Assembly: GCA_945877425.1 (NCBI GenBank)
Contig: CAMCRZ010000005.1
Coordinates: forward strand, 1-64,000
Source: an uncultured Treponema sp.
GTDB taxonomy: Bacteria > Spirochaetota > Spirochaetia > Treponematales > Treponemataceae
DNA: 64,000 bases
Direction: 5' to 3'
Translations under genes and position numbers: made by a program
Notes under the pieces: generated by a model
What the model saw: the letters and a program-made list of their open reading frames with translations, nothing else
Database searches by the model: none
What the model was told of the DNA's origin: nothing
Shown: in pieces, positions 34,303-43,057 of the stretch
Numbering within the stretch: position 1 is the stretch's first letter
Layout: every line of letters starts with the position of its first letter

Positions 34303-34530
34303 ATGGCAAAAAAATCATCTAAGGGATACTTCGGATTAAACTGGATTGTAAGCGTTATTCTTGCAATTATTCCTGTAACTTCTTTTCTGTTAGGATTTCT
34401 TACACGACTTAACGAAAAAAAATACGTTGCTGCAGTTATCCGTCTGCTTGTAGGATGGAACTTATGGTGGTTCCTTGATTTAATTTGTATGATTTTCACA
34501 GGAAAAATCTGCAGAATTCTTAACTGCTAG
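34303..34530 (+). CDS. Small two-span membrane protein
   Basis: The 75-residue protein starts with lysines and has two hydrophobic stretches (WIVSVILAIIPVTSFLLGFL and AVIRLLVGWNLWWFLDLICMIFTG) separated by a charged turn TRLNEKKYV. I know no family. AGAGG precedes the ATG. A terminator follows. It lies after cstA but is separated by 130 bases and a hairpin, so it may be independent. Confidence 0.65.
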   Translation: MAKKSSKGYFGLNWIVSVILAIIPVTSFLLGFLTRLNEKKYVAAVIRLLVGWNLWWFLDLICMIFTGKICRILNC

Positions 34531-34565
34531 AACAACTTTCTGTTAAAAACAAAAACATTACTAAA

Positions 34566-34616
34566 AAAAATGCCTGAGTCTTACTTAAAAAAGTAAAAGT
34601 CAGGCTTTTTTATTTT
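34566..34616. terminator. Terminator between small membrane gene and phosphofructokinase
   Basis: AAAATGCCTGA and TCAGGCTTTTTT (ending 34611) form the outer stem, with TTACT/AGTAA nested inside. The T tract on the right terminates the plus strand and the A tract on the left terminates the minus strand. Confidence 0.75.
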
Positions 34617-34638
34617 ACTTACACTTTACAAAAGCATT

Positions 34639-36060
34639 TTAGTTTTTCATTGCATTAACTTTTGCAAGACGTTTAAGCGCTTTTTCTTCAGCTGCAATTT
34701 TGTCTGCCTTAAGTTTTTCTGTAACAGTATTGATGTTGTTTACCATATAAATTGGCTGAAGTGTTGCATCAAGACAGTCACGCCACAATGAACTTTCAGG
34801 GTCAACTACATTTCTCTGCAAAGTTGCCATAGCAATCGGAATGTGAACATATTTATCATGAACAAGACCAATTACGATTTTTGTTTTACCAGCCATTGCA
34901 GCATGAACAGCGTTATTTCCTAAACGTTCGCAGTAAATTGAATCGTTGGCAGTTGTAACGGCAGCACGAACTTCATAACTTGGATCAATGTATTTAAGGT
35001 TGATTTGAATGTTTTTCTTTGCAAAGTAAGAGTTTATCTGATCACGTAAGAAAACACCGATGTCGGCAAGCTTTTTGTTTCCAGAAGCGTCAGTTGCATT
35101 TGTTGCTTCAAGAAGTTCCTGTCCGGCACCTTCTGCTACAACAATTACAGCATGACCACGGCGTTCAAGGCGTTCTTCCAGATGATGAAGAAGTCCGTTT
35201 GGTCCGTCCAATTCAAATGGTACTTCTGGAATAAGGCAGAAATTTGCTTCATGGCTTGCAAGTGCTGTTGCTGTTGCAATAAATCCTGATTCACGACCCA
35301 TAAGCTTTACAAGACCGATTCCGCCAATCTGAGACTGAGCTTCCATGTGAACAGAATTTACTGCTTTTGTTGCCTGCTGAACTGCTGTTTCAAAACCAAA
35401 CGAGCGGTCAATAAACTGAAGGTCATTATCAACTGTTTTAGGAATTCCTACTACTGCAACTTTAAGTCCACGGCGCTCAATTTCGTTTCCAATATCAAGT
35501 GAACCACGCTGAGTTCCGTCACCGCCGATAATAAACATCATGTTAATGCCAAGACGTTCAATTGTATCAACTATATCAGTAACTCTGTCTCCGCCACCAC
35601 GACTTGTTCCCAGGAAAGTTCCGCCGATTTTGTGAATATCATCAACTACTGCAGGATTAAGGTCGATAGGTTCATATCCGTTTTCTTCAAAAAATCCCTG
35701 ATATCCAAACTTGAAGCCTTTTATGTGACGAACTCCATAACGATTCCACAAACAGCGGACTATTGCACGCATAACGTCGTTTAAACCTGGACAAAGCCCT
35801 CCGCAAGTACAAATTCCAGCTACAACGTGTTCAGGGTTAAAATAAATATTTTGACGTGGACCGGCTTTTTCCAAATAAGTTGATTTTGGGTCTGATTCTT
35901 CATCATCTTTATTAAAAACGTTTACTTTATTGCGTACAAAAGATGTATCTGCTACATAGTTAGCACGAAAATCTCCATGTTCAATAGAAAGTTCGATTGG
36001 AGACTTTACTTTACACTCTCCTAATGTTTCAACGGTAAAATCGTATTTCATTTTGCCCAT
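34639..36060 (-). CDS. 6-phosphofructokinase, group II
   Basis: The 473-residue protein makes fructose-1,6-bisphosphate. It has [18 protein letters not shown] at ~84-101, GGGDR at 155-159, the donor-site motif GGDGT at 179-183, and the substrate motif PKTVDND at 207-213. Glycine in GGDGT favours ATP as donor, whereas lysine in PKTVDND is seen in both PPi enzymes and the ATP-using long enzymes of plants and trypanosomes. ATP is therefore my preferred guess over pyrophosphate. Long N-terminal extension is normal for this branch. GAGG precedes the ATG, and a TATAAT lies further up. Confidence 0.9.
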   Translation of the reverse strand: MGKMKYDFTVETLGECKVKSPIELSIEHGDFRANYVADTSFVRNKVNVFNKDDEESDPKSTYLEKAGPRQNIYFNPEHVVAGICTCGGLCPGLNDVMRAIVRCLWNRYGVRHIKGFKFGYQGFFEENGYEPIDLNPAVVDDIHKIGGTFLGTSRGGGDRVTDIVDTIERLGINMMFIIGGDGTQRGSLDIGNEIERRGLKVAVVGIPKTVDNDLQFIDRSFGFETAVQQATKAVNSVHMEAQSQIGGIGLVKLMGRESGFIATATALASHEANFCLIPEVPFELDGPNGLLHHLEERLERRGHAVIVVAEGAGQELLEATNATDASGNKKLADIGVFLRDQINSYFAKKNIQINLKYIDPSYEVRAAVTTANDSIYCERLGNNAVHAAMAGKTKIVIGLVHDKYVHIPIAMATLQRNVVDPESSLWRDCLDATLQPIYMVNNINTVTEKLKADKIAAEEKALKRLAKVNAMKN

Positions 36061-36348
36061 ATAAAATACCTCAAATAATAAAAGTCACGTCAACAAAACG
36101 CTGTATTATAACATAGCTTAAAAATCACAAAATTTCAATATACGTTGTTTTATTTTAAGAAATTGATGTTCTTGCGAGGAAGTGTGTGGTTTGCGAGAGG
36201 GTCATTGCAGATAAGTGTAAGCCTGCCGGCAAGTACGCCGCAGCCAACCCCATCATTGCAAAAACTACAAGTTTTCATTTGCTTTTATAGCGTTTTTTTT
36301 ATATTTTAAAATCATAAGTATTGCACATCAATTTTTAGAGGTGATTTT
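36061..36348. repeat. Non-coding gap with dispersed repeat copy D
   Basis: CGAGAGGG (36194-36201) followed by GGCAAGTACGCC (36228-36239) matches copies A and B in sequence and order. The rest holds the phosphofructokinase and lemA promoters, and no gene. Confidence 0.5.
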
Positions 36349-36945
36349 ATGAAGAAAATTTTAATCGTTCTTGGAATTATTGCAGTTGTACTTTTCGGCT
36401 GCTACAGTTGCGTTGCAGGCAAATACAACAAAATGGTAGAACTAAACGAAAATGTTGTAAGCAAATGGGCAGATGTTGAAGCACAATATCAAAAACGTTA
36501 CGACCTTGTTCCAAACCTTGTAAACACAGTAAAAGGATATGCATCACACGAAGAAAGCGTTTACACACAAATTGCAGAAAGCCGTTCAAAACTCGGAACA
36601 ACAATCAGCCTTGACTCTTCACAGCTTGACGACGAACAGGCATTCGAAAATTATCAACAGGCACAAAACAACTTTGGCGCAACAGTTTCCAGACTTCTTT
36701 CTTTAACAGAAAACTATCCTGAATTAAAGGCAAACCAAAACTTCCTTGACTTGCAAAGTCAGCTTGAAGGAATTGAAAACCGCATTTCTACAGAAAGAAT
36801 ACGCTACAACGATGCAGTAAAAGAATACAACACCACAATTTCAAAATTCCCAGCAACACTTTTCGCAGGAATGTTCGGCTTTAAGACAAAAGCTTACTTC
36901 AAGTCAGCACAGGAAGCAGCATCGGCACCACAAGTTGAGTTTTAG
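36349..36945 (+). CDS. lemA: LemA-family protein
   Basis: The 198-residue protein has an N-terminal membrane anchor (MKKILIVLGIIAVVLFGCYSC), then the LemA helical body: YNKMVELNENVVSKWADVEAQYQKRYDLVPNLVNTVKGYASHE, and the C-terminal NRISTERIRYNDAVKEYNTTISKFPATLFAGMFGF. LemA proteins have an unusual topology with a short outside N-terminus and helical cytoplasmic part; their function is poorly known. The hydrophobic run ends CYSC, so a lipoprotein reading is possible. It leads an operon with two TPM-domain genes. AGAGGTG precedes the ATG. Confidence 0.93.
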   Translation: MKKILIVLGIIAVVLFGCYSCVAGKYNKMVELNENVVSKWADVEAQYQKRYDLVPNLVNTVKGYASHEESVYTQIAESRSKLGTTISLDSSQLDDEQAFENYQQAQNNFGATVSRLLSLTENYPELKANQNFLDLQSQLEGIENRISTERIRYNDAVKEYNTTISKFPATLFAGMFGFKTKAYFKSAQEAASAPQVEF

Positions 36946-36959
36946 TTTAAGGACTTTAA

Positions 36960-37664
36960 ATGAACCGCAAAACTTTAATAAAAAAACTTAATCTTACGCA
37001 AAAAGATTTAGAAGAAATAAAACTTGCTGTTACAGAAGCAGAAAAATCAACAAGCGGAGAAATTGCTCTGGCTGTTGCCCCGGAAAGCGAAAGTTATGCA
37101 TTCTGGGAACTTCTTGCAGCAGTTTCAGTTTCAGTTTTTCTAGTGTTGTGCCTTTTTCCGTTAAACCAGCAGATTTATTCATGGTTAGGCAGAATTTTCT
37201 GGCAGGCAGAACCATGGTACTTGTGCGGATTTTATCTGGGAATTGCATCACTTATGACAATAGTTTTGTACTTTCTTTTTAACATTCCTTACATTGACAG
37301 CCTGATTATTCCCCAAAGTGCAAAAAATTCAGCCGTAACTAAACGGGCAATGCGGTACTTTACGGAAAGCGGAGTTTACTGCACAAGCGAACATTCAGGC
37401 GTACTCATTTTTGTATCTTACTTTGAAAAGCAGCTGCGCATTATTGCAGACAAAGGACTTACTGAAAAAATCAGCAAAGACTTGTGGAATTTACTAAGCG
37501 ATGAACTTTCCGACTGTTTTGCAAAAGGCAATGTTAAAGAAGGATTTTTAAATGCTGTAGAAAAATGCTCAAAACTTTTAACAGAAAATTTTCCGGCAAA
37601 AAATGAAAATCCAAACGAACTTGGCGATTCCCTTGTTATTCTGGAGGATGAAAAATGGGCATAA
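36960..37664 (+). CDS. Membrane TPM-domain protein
   Basis: The 234-residue protein has a TPM-like domain (the TLP18.3/Psb32/MOLO-1 fold) interrupted by two membrane spans (~46-66 and ~87-108): LEEIKLAVTEAEKSTSGEIALAVAPES at the front, and VYCTSEHSGVLIFVSYFEKQLRIIADKGLTEKI at the back. This split arrangement is common in the middle gene of lemA operons. It overlaps the following TPM gene by ten bases. Function unknown; membrane quality control or assembly is often suggested for the fold. Confidence 0.8.
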   Translation: MNRKTLIKKLNLTQKDLEEIKLAVTEAEKSTSGEIALAVAPESESYAFWELLAAVSVSVFLVLCLFPLNQQIYSWLGRIFWQAEPWYLCGFYLGIASLMTIVLYFLFNIPYIDSLIIPQSAKNSAVTKRAMRYFTESGVYCTSEHSGVLIFVSYFEKQLRIIADKGLTEKISKDLWNLLSDELSDCFAKGNVKEGFLNAVEKCSKLLTENFPAKNENPNELGDSLVILEDEKWA

Positions 37665-38503
37665 TTGCTCCTGAAAAAAAGCAGAAAAAAACATTTCCAG
37701 CTTTACTCATTTTTATTTTTGCAGCCATTGCCATTCCGTTTTTTTCCATTAAGTTCGGAACTAAAACAAAAAGCACTTCTTCTCCGGAAAAAAAATCAGT
37801 TGAAAGCCCTGTGGAAAAAATCAGTACTTCTGCAGGAAATTTAATTGTAAACGACACAGCAGGAATTCTTACGGCACAGGAAAATGCAGATTTAACGGAT
37901 TTCTTAACTAAGCTGAATGCACAAACCGGCGTACAGATTGCTGTTCTTACACTAAACTCTCTGGAAGGACAATCTATAGAAACAGTCAGCCTGAACTATG
38001 CAGAAAAAATGCAGCTTGGTCAGAAAGGAATTGACAACGGCGCGCTTTTGACTATCTCTATGGAAGAAAGGGCAATCCGTATTGAAACAGGATACGGCAC
38101 GGAAGGCGCACTTACAGACGCAAAGTGTTCTCGAATTATACGCAACATTATAGTTCCGGCATTTCAGAAAAATCAGTATGGAAAAGGCATAACTGAAGCT
38201 GTTAAAAATATGGCAGGAATTATCACAGAAGACGAAACGCTTATTTCACCGCAAGTAAGTGATTCAAAAAATGAATCTAATTCTCCAGTAGCAGCTTTTT
38301 CTGTTTTCGGCTTTATAATGATGATTATATTTATTCTGATTATAACGAACCGTCACGGAAGAATTATGTTTTTCCCGTTTTTCTTCGGAAGTTCAGGAAA
38401 CCATCACCACAATAATTTCGGCGGCTTTGGCGGAGGAAGCGGCGGCGGATTCAGCGGTGGAGGCGGACGTTTTGGCGGAGGCGGTTCTTCCGGTCACTGG
38501 TAA
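37655..38503 (+). CDS. YgcG-type TPM-domain protein with Gly-rich tail
   Basis: The 282-residue protein has an N-terminal membrane segment, a TPM domain (LIVNDTAGILTAQENADLTDFLTKLNAQTGVQIAVLTL...IDNGALLTISMEERAIRIETGYGTEG), a second membrane segment (AFSVFGFIMMIIFILIIT), and a C-terminal tail of Gly, Ser and Phe repeats ending SSGHW. This is the standard YgcG layout, and the family usually accompanies LemA as here. GGAGG (37642-37646) lies inside the upstream gene. A strong terminator follows. Confidence 0.88.
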   Translation: MGIIAPEKKQKKTFPALLIFIFAAIAIPFFSIKFGTKTKSTSSPEKKSVESPVEKISTSAGNLIVNDTAGILTAQENADLTDFLTKLNAQTGVQIAVLTLNSLEGQSIETVSLNYAEKMQLGQKGIDNGALLTISMEERAIRIETGYGTEGALTDAKCSRIIRNIIVPAFQKNQYGKGITEAVKNMAGIITEDETLISPQVSDSKNESNSPVAAFSVFGFIMMIIFILIITNRHGRIMFFPFFFGSSGNHHHNNFGGFGGGSGGGFSGGGGRFGGGGSSGHW

Positions 38504-38512
38504 TTTTCTTAG

Positions 38513-38558
38513 CAGCAGAAATCTTTCAGTTAAAGCTGATACTTTTCTGCTGTTTTTT
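38513..38558 (+). terminator. Rho-independent terminator of the lemA operon
   Basis: Perfect 9-bp arms CAGCAGAAA (38513-38521) and TTTCTGCTG (38544-38552) are followed by six T. A small TCAG/CTGA stem is nested inside. Confidence 0.85.
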
Positions 38559-39521
38559 CTAGAAATAATGAGTGTATCTGAACGCAAGACGTTTGAAAAA
38601 CCATTCCTGTCCGCTGTAGTTAAGCAAAGGCTCTTCTTCTTCCTTTGAGTGTTCTTCCATAAAGCTTCTTCTGTTACGGAATTCAGCAAGAATAATCACG
38701 TTGTCTTTTTCAGAAAACTTAAGCTGCACGAACGGACTTATAGTACTTTCTACAAAGCTTCCGTTGTAACTTTCAGCGTATTTTCCAAAATCATCTTCAT
38801 TAAAGTGACCGTAAAATTCTCCCCACAAACCTGCCCTGTAAACAACAAGAGGCATCTGGTAAGCAAGAACAACAGGCACATAATACTGCCAGCCGTTGCA
38901 CTGATTTTTAACAGTCTGCCATTCCCAGAACATTCCGTCGTCAACACCGGTAACACATTTATAACTAATCTGATACGTAATCATTGTAACAATATGCGAC
39001 CACTTTTTCTGAATTATTGCTCCGGTGTCAAACATAAAAGTTCCCTGAAAATACAAATCCATGTACCAGTTTTTAAAAGGCGTCAATTCGTCATAATCAC
39101 AGGTCAAATCGTTGAATTCGCTTAAACCTTCAAAGCTGAACAATTTCCAGCCAGTTCCAAAAGCTGAACCTGCCTTAAACTCAAGAAAAGGCAAAGGAGA
39201 AAAACTCACGGTTACAAGAGGCTTTATTGTTACAGGAGAAATTTCGCAGCCTGATTCCAGAACTACATTTGAATCTTTAACAAGCCAGTGTTCGCCTAAT
39301 GGAGCAGGAATTTTCCAGTCAGCATAAAAAGTAGAACGGAAAAGCAGGCCGTCAAATGCACCGCTGAAATTTTCGTAATGAGAACTGCCGCTTCCAAAAT
39401 CAGTTTCAGGGTAATAAGCTAAATCAGTTACAACTGAAAAAGTCAAATCACTTTCCTTACTGAAAGCAAAAGTTGAAACAGTCAGGGCAACTGCTGCAAG
39501 GAAAAATATTTTTTTACTCAT
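38559..39521 (-). CDS. Predicted outer-membrane beta-barrel protein
   Basis: The 320-residue protein has a signal peptide (MSKKIFFLAAVALTVSTFAFS) and strands alternating hydrophobic and polar residues with many aromatics (LTFSVVTDLAYY, FRSTFYADWKI, VTIKPLVTVSFSPLPFLEFKAG), ending YTHYF. The terminal Phe is the expected barrel signal. No family is recognised. Its promoter is divergent from that of the MinD-like gene; TAAAAT ends nine bases before the ATG and there is no Shine-Dalgarno. Confidence 0.65.
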   Translation of the reverse strand: MSKKIFFLAAVALTVSTFAFSKESDLTFSVVTDLAYYPETDFGSGSSHYENFSGAFDGLLFRSTFYADWKIPAPLGEHWLVKDSNVVLESGCEISPVTIKPLVTVSFSPLPFLEFKAGSAFGTGWKLFSFEGLSEFNDLTCDYDELTPFKNWYMDLYFQGTFMFDTGAIIQKKWSHIVTMITYQISYKCVTGVDDGMFWEWQTVKNQCNGWQYYVPVVLAYQMPLVVYRAGLWGEFYGHFNEDDFGKYAESYNGSFVESTISPFVQLKFSEKDNVIILAEFRNRRSFMEEHSKEEEEPLLNYSGQEWFFKRLAFRYTHYF

Positions 39522-39530
39522 AATGATTTT

Positions 39531-39559
39531 ATTTTACGTGAAAATCACTGTATTTGCAA
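39531..39559 (-). promoter_or_regulatory. Near-leaderless promoter of the barrel gene
   Basis: On the minus strand: TTGCAA (39554-39559), 17 bases, TAAAAT (39531-39536), nine bases to the ATG. The predicted leader is two to three bases. Confidence 0.45.
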
Positions 39560-39572
39560 AATAATTATATAC

Positions 39573-39601
39573 TTGCACTCACAATTTTACGCTGATATAA
39601 T
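39573..39601 (+). promoter_or_regulatory. Leaderless promoter of the MinD-like gene
   Basis: TTGCAC (39573-39578), 17 bases, extended -10 TGA-TATAAT (39596-39601), seven bases to the ATG at 39609. Confidence 0.65.
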
Positions 39602-39608
39602 CGACAGT

Positions 39609-40754
39609 ATGCAGATAATACCAGTTGCCAGCGGAAAAGGCGGTGTAGGAAAAAGCCTTCTCAGTGCAAACCTTGCAATCACTTTAGGAAAAGCCGGAAA
39701 AAAAGTTCTCCTTGTAGACCTTGATTTAGGTGCGTCAAACCTTCACCTTGTTATTGGCCAGCAGTCGCCAAAAGTGGGGCTTGGTACGTTTCTTACAGGT
39801 CAGTCAAAATTTGAAGAACTGATTATAAAAACTGATTACGACAACGTAGACTTTATTGCAGGTGATTCTGAAATTCCCGGACTTACTTCGCTTAAAGTGT
39901 CACAGAAAAATGAGCTTATAAAAAACTTTACCCGTTCAAGCTACGACTACCTTATTTTAGATTTAGGCGCAGGAACTCACCTTACAATTCTTGATATGTT
40001 TCTTCTTTCGCCGCAGGGAATTATAGTAACGGCTCCAACTGTAACTGCAACACTAAACGGCTATCTCTTTCTTAAAAATATTGTTTTCAGGATGATGTAC
40101 AACACTTTCAAAAAAACTTCTCCTGCCTACACTTATCTTGAATCTTTAAAACATGATTCTGCTTCACTGCAAAGGCTTTACATTCCAAAGCTTGTTGAAA
40201 ATCTTGAACGCTCGGATCCTGTTGAAACTGCACTGTTCAAAAAACGAATGAAAGAATTTCATCCACGTCTTATTTTAAATATGATTGACGATCCTAAAGA
40301 TGCAGAGCGTGCTCAGAAAATACGTCGTTCGTGCCAGCAGTATCTTGGTCTGGACATAGAGCATCTTGGAGTAATTTACCGTGACACTACTCAGGACAAA
40401 GCTCTTGCTTCAAGGCTGCCGGTTGTAGTTTACAAGCCTCAGTCAATTATAGGTCAGGCAATTACGCGTATTGCAGAAAAAATCATTCAGTCAGAAACGC
40501 TTACATTTGACGAAGATTACGACATTACGCAAGCTTCCGATACTTCTTTTGAAATTGCAAGCGAAGAAGCAACTGATGACTTTAGCCAGAAAATGGCTTA
40601 TATTGAAGAACTGGCTGGAACCGGAGCGCTTACTTTAGGCGAATTAGCTGAAACTTTAAAACAACAGCAGTTTGAGTTAGACTGTCTGAAAAAAGAAAAT
40701 ACTATGCTTAAGAAAAAACTTCTTGATGCAGCGGCAAAGGGTTACAAAATATGA
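39609..40754 (+). CDS. MinD/FlhG-like P-loop ATPase
   Basis: The 381-residue protein has the deviant Walker A of the ParA/MinD class (ASGKGGVGKSLLSANLAITLG), then VLLVDLDLGASNLHLVIG and YLILDLGAGTHLTILDMFLL. A C-terminal extension of about 100 residues ends in a coiled coil (LKQQQFELDCLKKENTMLKKKL). FlhG-type proteins set flagellar number or place; cell-division and other cargo roles are also possible and no flagellar gene is near. ATG 39609 is chosen: a TTG at 39573 would fall in the -35 box. The stop overlaps lgt by four bases. Confidence 0.85.
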   Translation: MQIIPVASGKGGVGKSLLSANLAITLGKAGKKVLLVDLDLGASNLHLVIGQQSPKVGLGTFLTGQSKFEELIIKTDYDNVDFIAGDSEIPGLTSLKVSQKNELIKNFTRSSYDYLILDLGAGTHLTILDMFLLSPQGIIVTAPTVTATLNGYLFLKNIVFRMMYNTFKKTSPAYTYLESLKHDSASLQRLYIPKLVENLERSDPVETALFKKRMKEFHPRLILNMIDDPKDAERAQKIRRSCQQYLGLDIEHLGVIYRDTTQDKALASRLPVVVYKPQSIIGQAITRIAEKIIQSETLTFDEDYDITQASDTSFEIASEEATDDFSQKMAYIEELAGTGALTLGELAETLKQQQFELDCLKKENTMLKKKLLDAAAKGYKI

Positions 40755-41749
40755 CAAACTTTCTTTACATCAATTATCCTTCGTGGATTCATCCTGTGAT
40801 TTTTCCGAATGTGCCTGTACTTGGTTTAATCCGATGGTATGGCTTAATGTACATTTTTGCTTTTGCAACGGCATACTTTGTTCTTTCAAAATTGCGGAAA
40901 GAAGGTGCGCTGGACACAAGTAATTACAAAGCTTCGGAAGATGATCTGTTCAGCTTTATTGCTTTCGGAATTGTTTTCCTGCTTATTGGCGCAAGAGTTT
41001 TTTCTACATTAGTTTACGACACTTCAGGAGATTACTGGAAAAAGCCGTGGCTTATTTTCTGGCCTTTTGATTCAGACGGACACTTTACAGGTTTAGCAGG
41101 AATGTCTTACCACGGCGGATTTATAGGCGGACTTTTCGGCATGATTTTGTGGTGCATCATTCATAAAAAACCTATGTGGAAGTGGATTGATGCAATGTGT
41201 GTTGCAATTCCTTTAGGCTACACTTTTGGAAGAATAGGCAACTTTATGAACGGAGAACTTTTCGGACGCATTACAACTGCGCCATGGGGAATTGTTTTTC
41301 CTTACGCACAACGATTCAGTGCAAGCGAGCCTTGGGTTGTAGAGTTTGCTAAAAAAATCGGAATGGAAATTCCTTCAAATGCAATTACTGTAAACTTACC
41401 GCGCCATCCGAGCCAGCTTTACGAAGCACTTTTTGAAGGGCTGTTCCTCTGGTCAGTTTTGTGGGTTCTTAGAAAGCACAAGCCTTTCGACGGATTTCTT
41501 GGCGCCTGCTATACAATCGGTTATGGTTTAGTAAGATTTGTTATAGAATATTTCCGTGAACCAGATGCAGATTTAGGATTCAGGCTGAGCAAAGACGGAA
41601 GTGAAGCTCTTTACACAAACACTTCTTTACTGAATATTTCTACCGGGCAGATTTTATGTTTCGGAATGATTTTGTTCGGAATTATCCTGATGATTTCGCT
41701 GTATTTTGTCAGCAGGAAAAGTAAATCTAAAAATCAGATAAAAAAATAA
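40751..41749 (+). CDS. lgt: Prolipoprotein diacylglyceryl transferase
   Basis: Lgt adds diacylglycerol to the lipobox cysteine of prelipoproteins. The 332-residue integral membrane protein has the conserved IRWYGLMYIFAF, the catalytic-region GMSYHGGFIGGLFG, the signature GRIGNFMNGELFGRIT, and RHPSQLYEALFEG. Length is slightly above the E. coli enzyme; an internal segment before YTNTSLLNISTGQILC is longer. It is translationally coupled to the MinD-like gene. It serves the many lipoproteins in this window. A terminator follows. Confidence 0.95.
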   Translation: MTNFLYINYPSWIHPVIFPNVPVLGLIRWYGLMYIFAFATAYFVLSKLRKEGALDTSNYKASEDDLFSFIAFGIVFLLIGARVFSTLVYDTSGDYWKKPWLIFWPFDSDGHFTGLAGMSYHGGFIGGLFGMILWCIIHKKPMWKWIDAMCVAIPLGYTFGRIGNFMNGELFGRITTAPWGIVFPYAQRFSASEPWVVEFAKKIGMEIPSNAITVNLPRHPSQLYEALFEGLFLWSVLWVLRKHKPFDGFLGACYTIGYGLVRFVIEYFREPDADLGFRLSKDGSEALYTNTSLLNISTGQILCFGMILFGIILMISLYFVSRKSKSKNQIKK

Positions 41750-41760
41750 ACGCTTATGAG

Positions 41761-41800
41761 AAAAGCCCCAATCTTGAGTTTTCAAGACTGAGGCTTTTTT
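41761..41800. terminator. Bidirectional terminator between lgt and the AICAR transformylase
   Basis: AAAAGCC...TCTTGA pairs with TCAAGACTGAGGCTTTT around a short loop, with A and T tracts on either side. Confidence 0.75.
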
Positions 41801-41803
41801 ATT

Positions 41804-42976
41804 TTAGTGATGGAAAAGTCTGATTCCGTTAAAGACCATTGCAATGTTGTATTTGTTGCAAACTTCAATTACGTTATCATCACGTACGGAACCGCCTGGC
41901 TGAGCTATAACTTTTACGCCGCTTCTGTGAGCACGTTCAATGTTATCGCCAAACGGGAAAAATGCATCGCTTCCTAAAGCAACGTCTGTGTTTTTTGCAA
42001 TCCATGCTTTTCTTTCTTCACGGGTAAATTCCTGAGGCTTAACTTTAAAGAAATTCTGCCACACTCCTTCTGCAAGAACGTCCTGTGCATCATCACTTGT
42101 GTAAACGTCAATTGTATTGTCTCTGTCGGCACGCTTAATGTCGTCTTTAAACTGAAGTTCCAGCACTTTCGGACACTGACGAAGCCACCATTTGTCTGCC
42201 TTATCGCCTGCAAGTCTTGTACAGTGAATGCGGCTCTGCTGTCCTGCTCCAATGCCTATTGCCTGACCGTCTTTTACATAGCAAACTGAATTTGACTGTG
42301 TGTATTTTAAAATAATCAGCGCAATTTTAAGGTTGTCTTTTTCTTCATCAGTAAGAGATTTATTTTCTGTTACGAAATTTGAAAGCGAATCATCATTTAT
42401 TTTAATAAAATTGTGTCCCTGTTCAAATGTAACTCCAAAGACCTGCTTTTTTTCTGTTTCAGGCGGAATGTAATTTTCATCAATCTGAAGAACGCAATAA
42501 CTGCCCTTTTTCTTTGCCTTAAGGATTTCAAGTGCATCTTCATCGTAAGACGGTGCAATTATTCCATCGCTTACTTCTTTTTTTATAAGCAATGCTGTTG
42601 CTTTGTCACATTTGTCGCTTAAAGAAATAAAGTCACCGAAAGAAGACATTCTGTCTGCGCCTCTTGCACGGGCATACGCACAGGCTAAAGGTGTAAGTTC
42701 CACGTCATCTGTGTAATAGATTTTTTTAAGTGTGTCGCTTAACGGTCTTCCAACTGCTGCTCCTGCCGGAGAAACGTGTTTAAAAGAAGTTGCTGCAGGA
42801 AGCCCTGTTGCTTCTTTTAGTTCTTTTACAAGCTGCCAGCCGTTAAGTGCATCAAGAAGATTAATGTATCCAGGCTTACCGTTTAAAACTGTAACAGGCA
42901 AGTCTCCGTCTTCCATAAAAACCCTAGCAGGTTTCTGATTTGGATTGCATCCGTATTTCAACTGAAGTTCTTTCAT
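41804..42976 (-). CDS. purH: AICAR formyltransferase, stand-alone domain
   Basis: The 390-residue protein makes formyl-AICAR in purine synthesis. It matches the C-terminal domain of PurH (LKYGCNPNQKPARVF at the start, SFKHVSPAGAAVG, LKYTQSNSVCYVKDGQAIGIGAGQQSRIHCTRLA, GSDAFFPFGDNIERA, and IAQPGGSVRDDNVIEVCNKYNIAMVFNGIRLFHH at the end). The N-terminal IMP cyclohydrolase domain is absent, so cyclisation needs another protein. ATG 42976 is preferred to a TTG at 42985, because that TTG lies in the -10 box. Promoter placement suggests a leaderless or one-base-leader mRNA. Confidence 0.92.
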   Translation of the reverse strand: MKELQLKYGCNPNQKPARVFMEDGDLPVTVLNGKPGYINLLDALNGWQLVKELKEATGLPAATSFKHVSPAGAAVGRPLSDTLKKIYYTDDVELTPLACAYARARGADRMSSFGDFISLSDKCDKATALLIKKEVSDGIIAPSYDEDALEILKAKKKGSYCVLQIDENYIPPETEKKQVFGVTFEQGHNFIKINDDSLSNFVTENKSLTDEEKDNLKIALIILKYTQSNSVCYVKDGQAIGIGAGQQSRIHCTRLAGDKADKWWLRQCPKVLELQFKDDIKRADRDNTIDVYTSDDAQDVLAEGVWQNFFKVKPQEFTREERKAWIAKNTDVALGSDAFFPFGDNIERAHRSGVKVIAQPGGSVRDDNVIEVCNKYNIAMVFNGIRLFHH

Positions 42977-42984
42977 GATGTACA

Positions 42985-43013
42985 ACTATAAAGGAATTAT
43001 GCACTTTTGAGAA
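42985..43013 (-). promoter_or_regulatory. Near-leaderless promoter of purH with inverted repeat
   Basis: On the minus strand: TTCTCA (43008-43013), 17 bases, TATAGT (42985-42990), eight bases to ATG 42976. A 7-bp inverted repeat TGCACTT/AAGTGCA (43000-43018) overlaps the -35, so it could be an operator. Confidence 0.5.
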
Positions 43014-43057
43014 GTGCAGGCTTCTTCTTCAAACATGCATTGCAGAAAACTGCAGCA

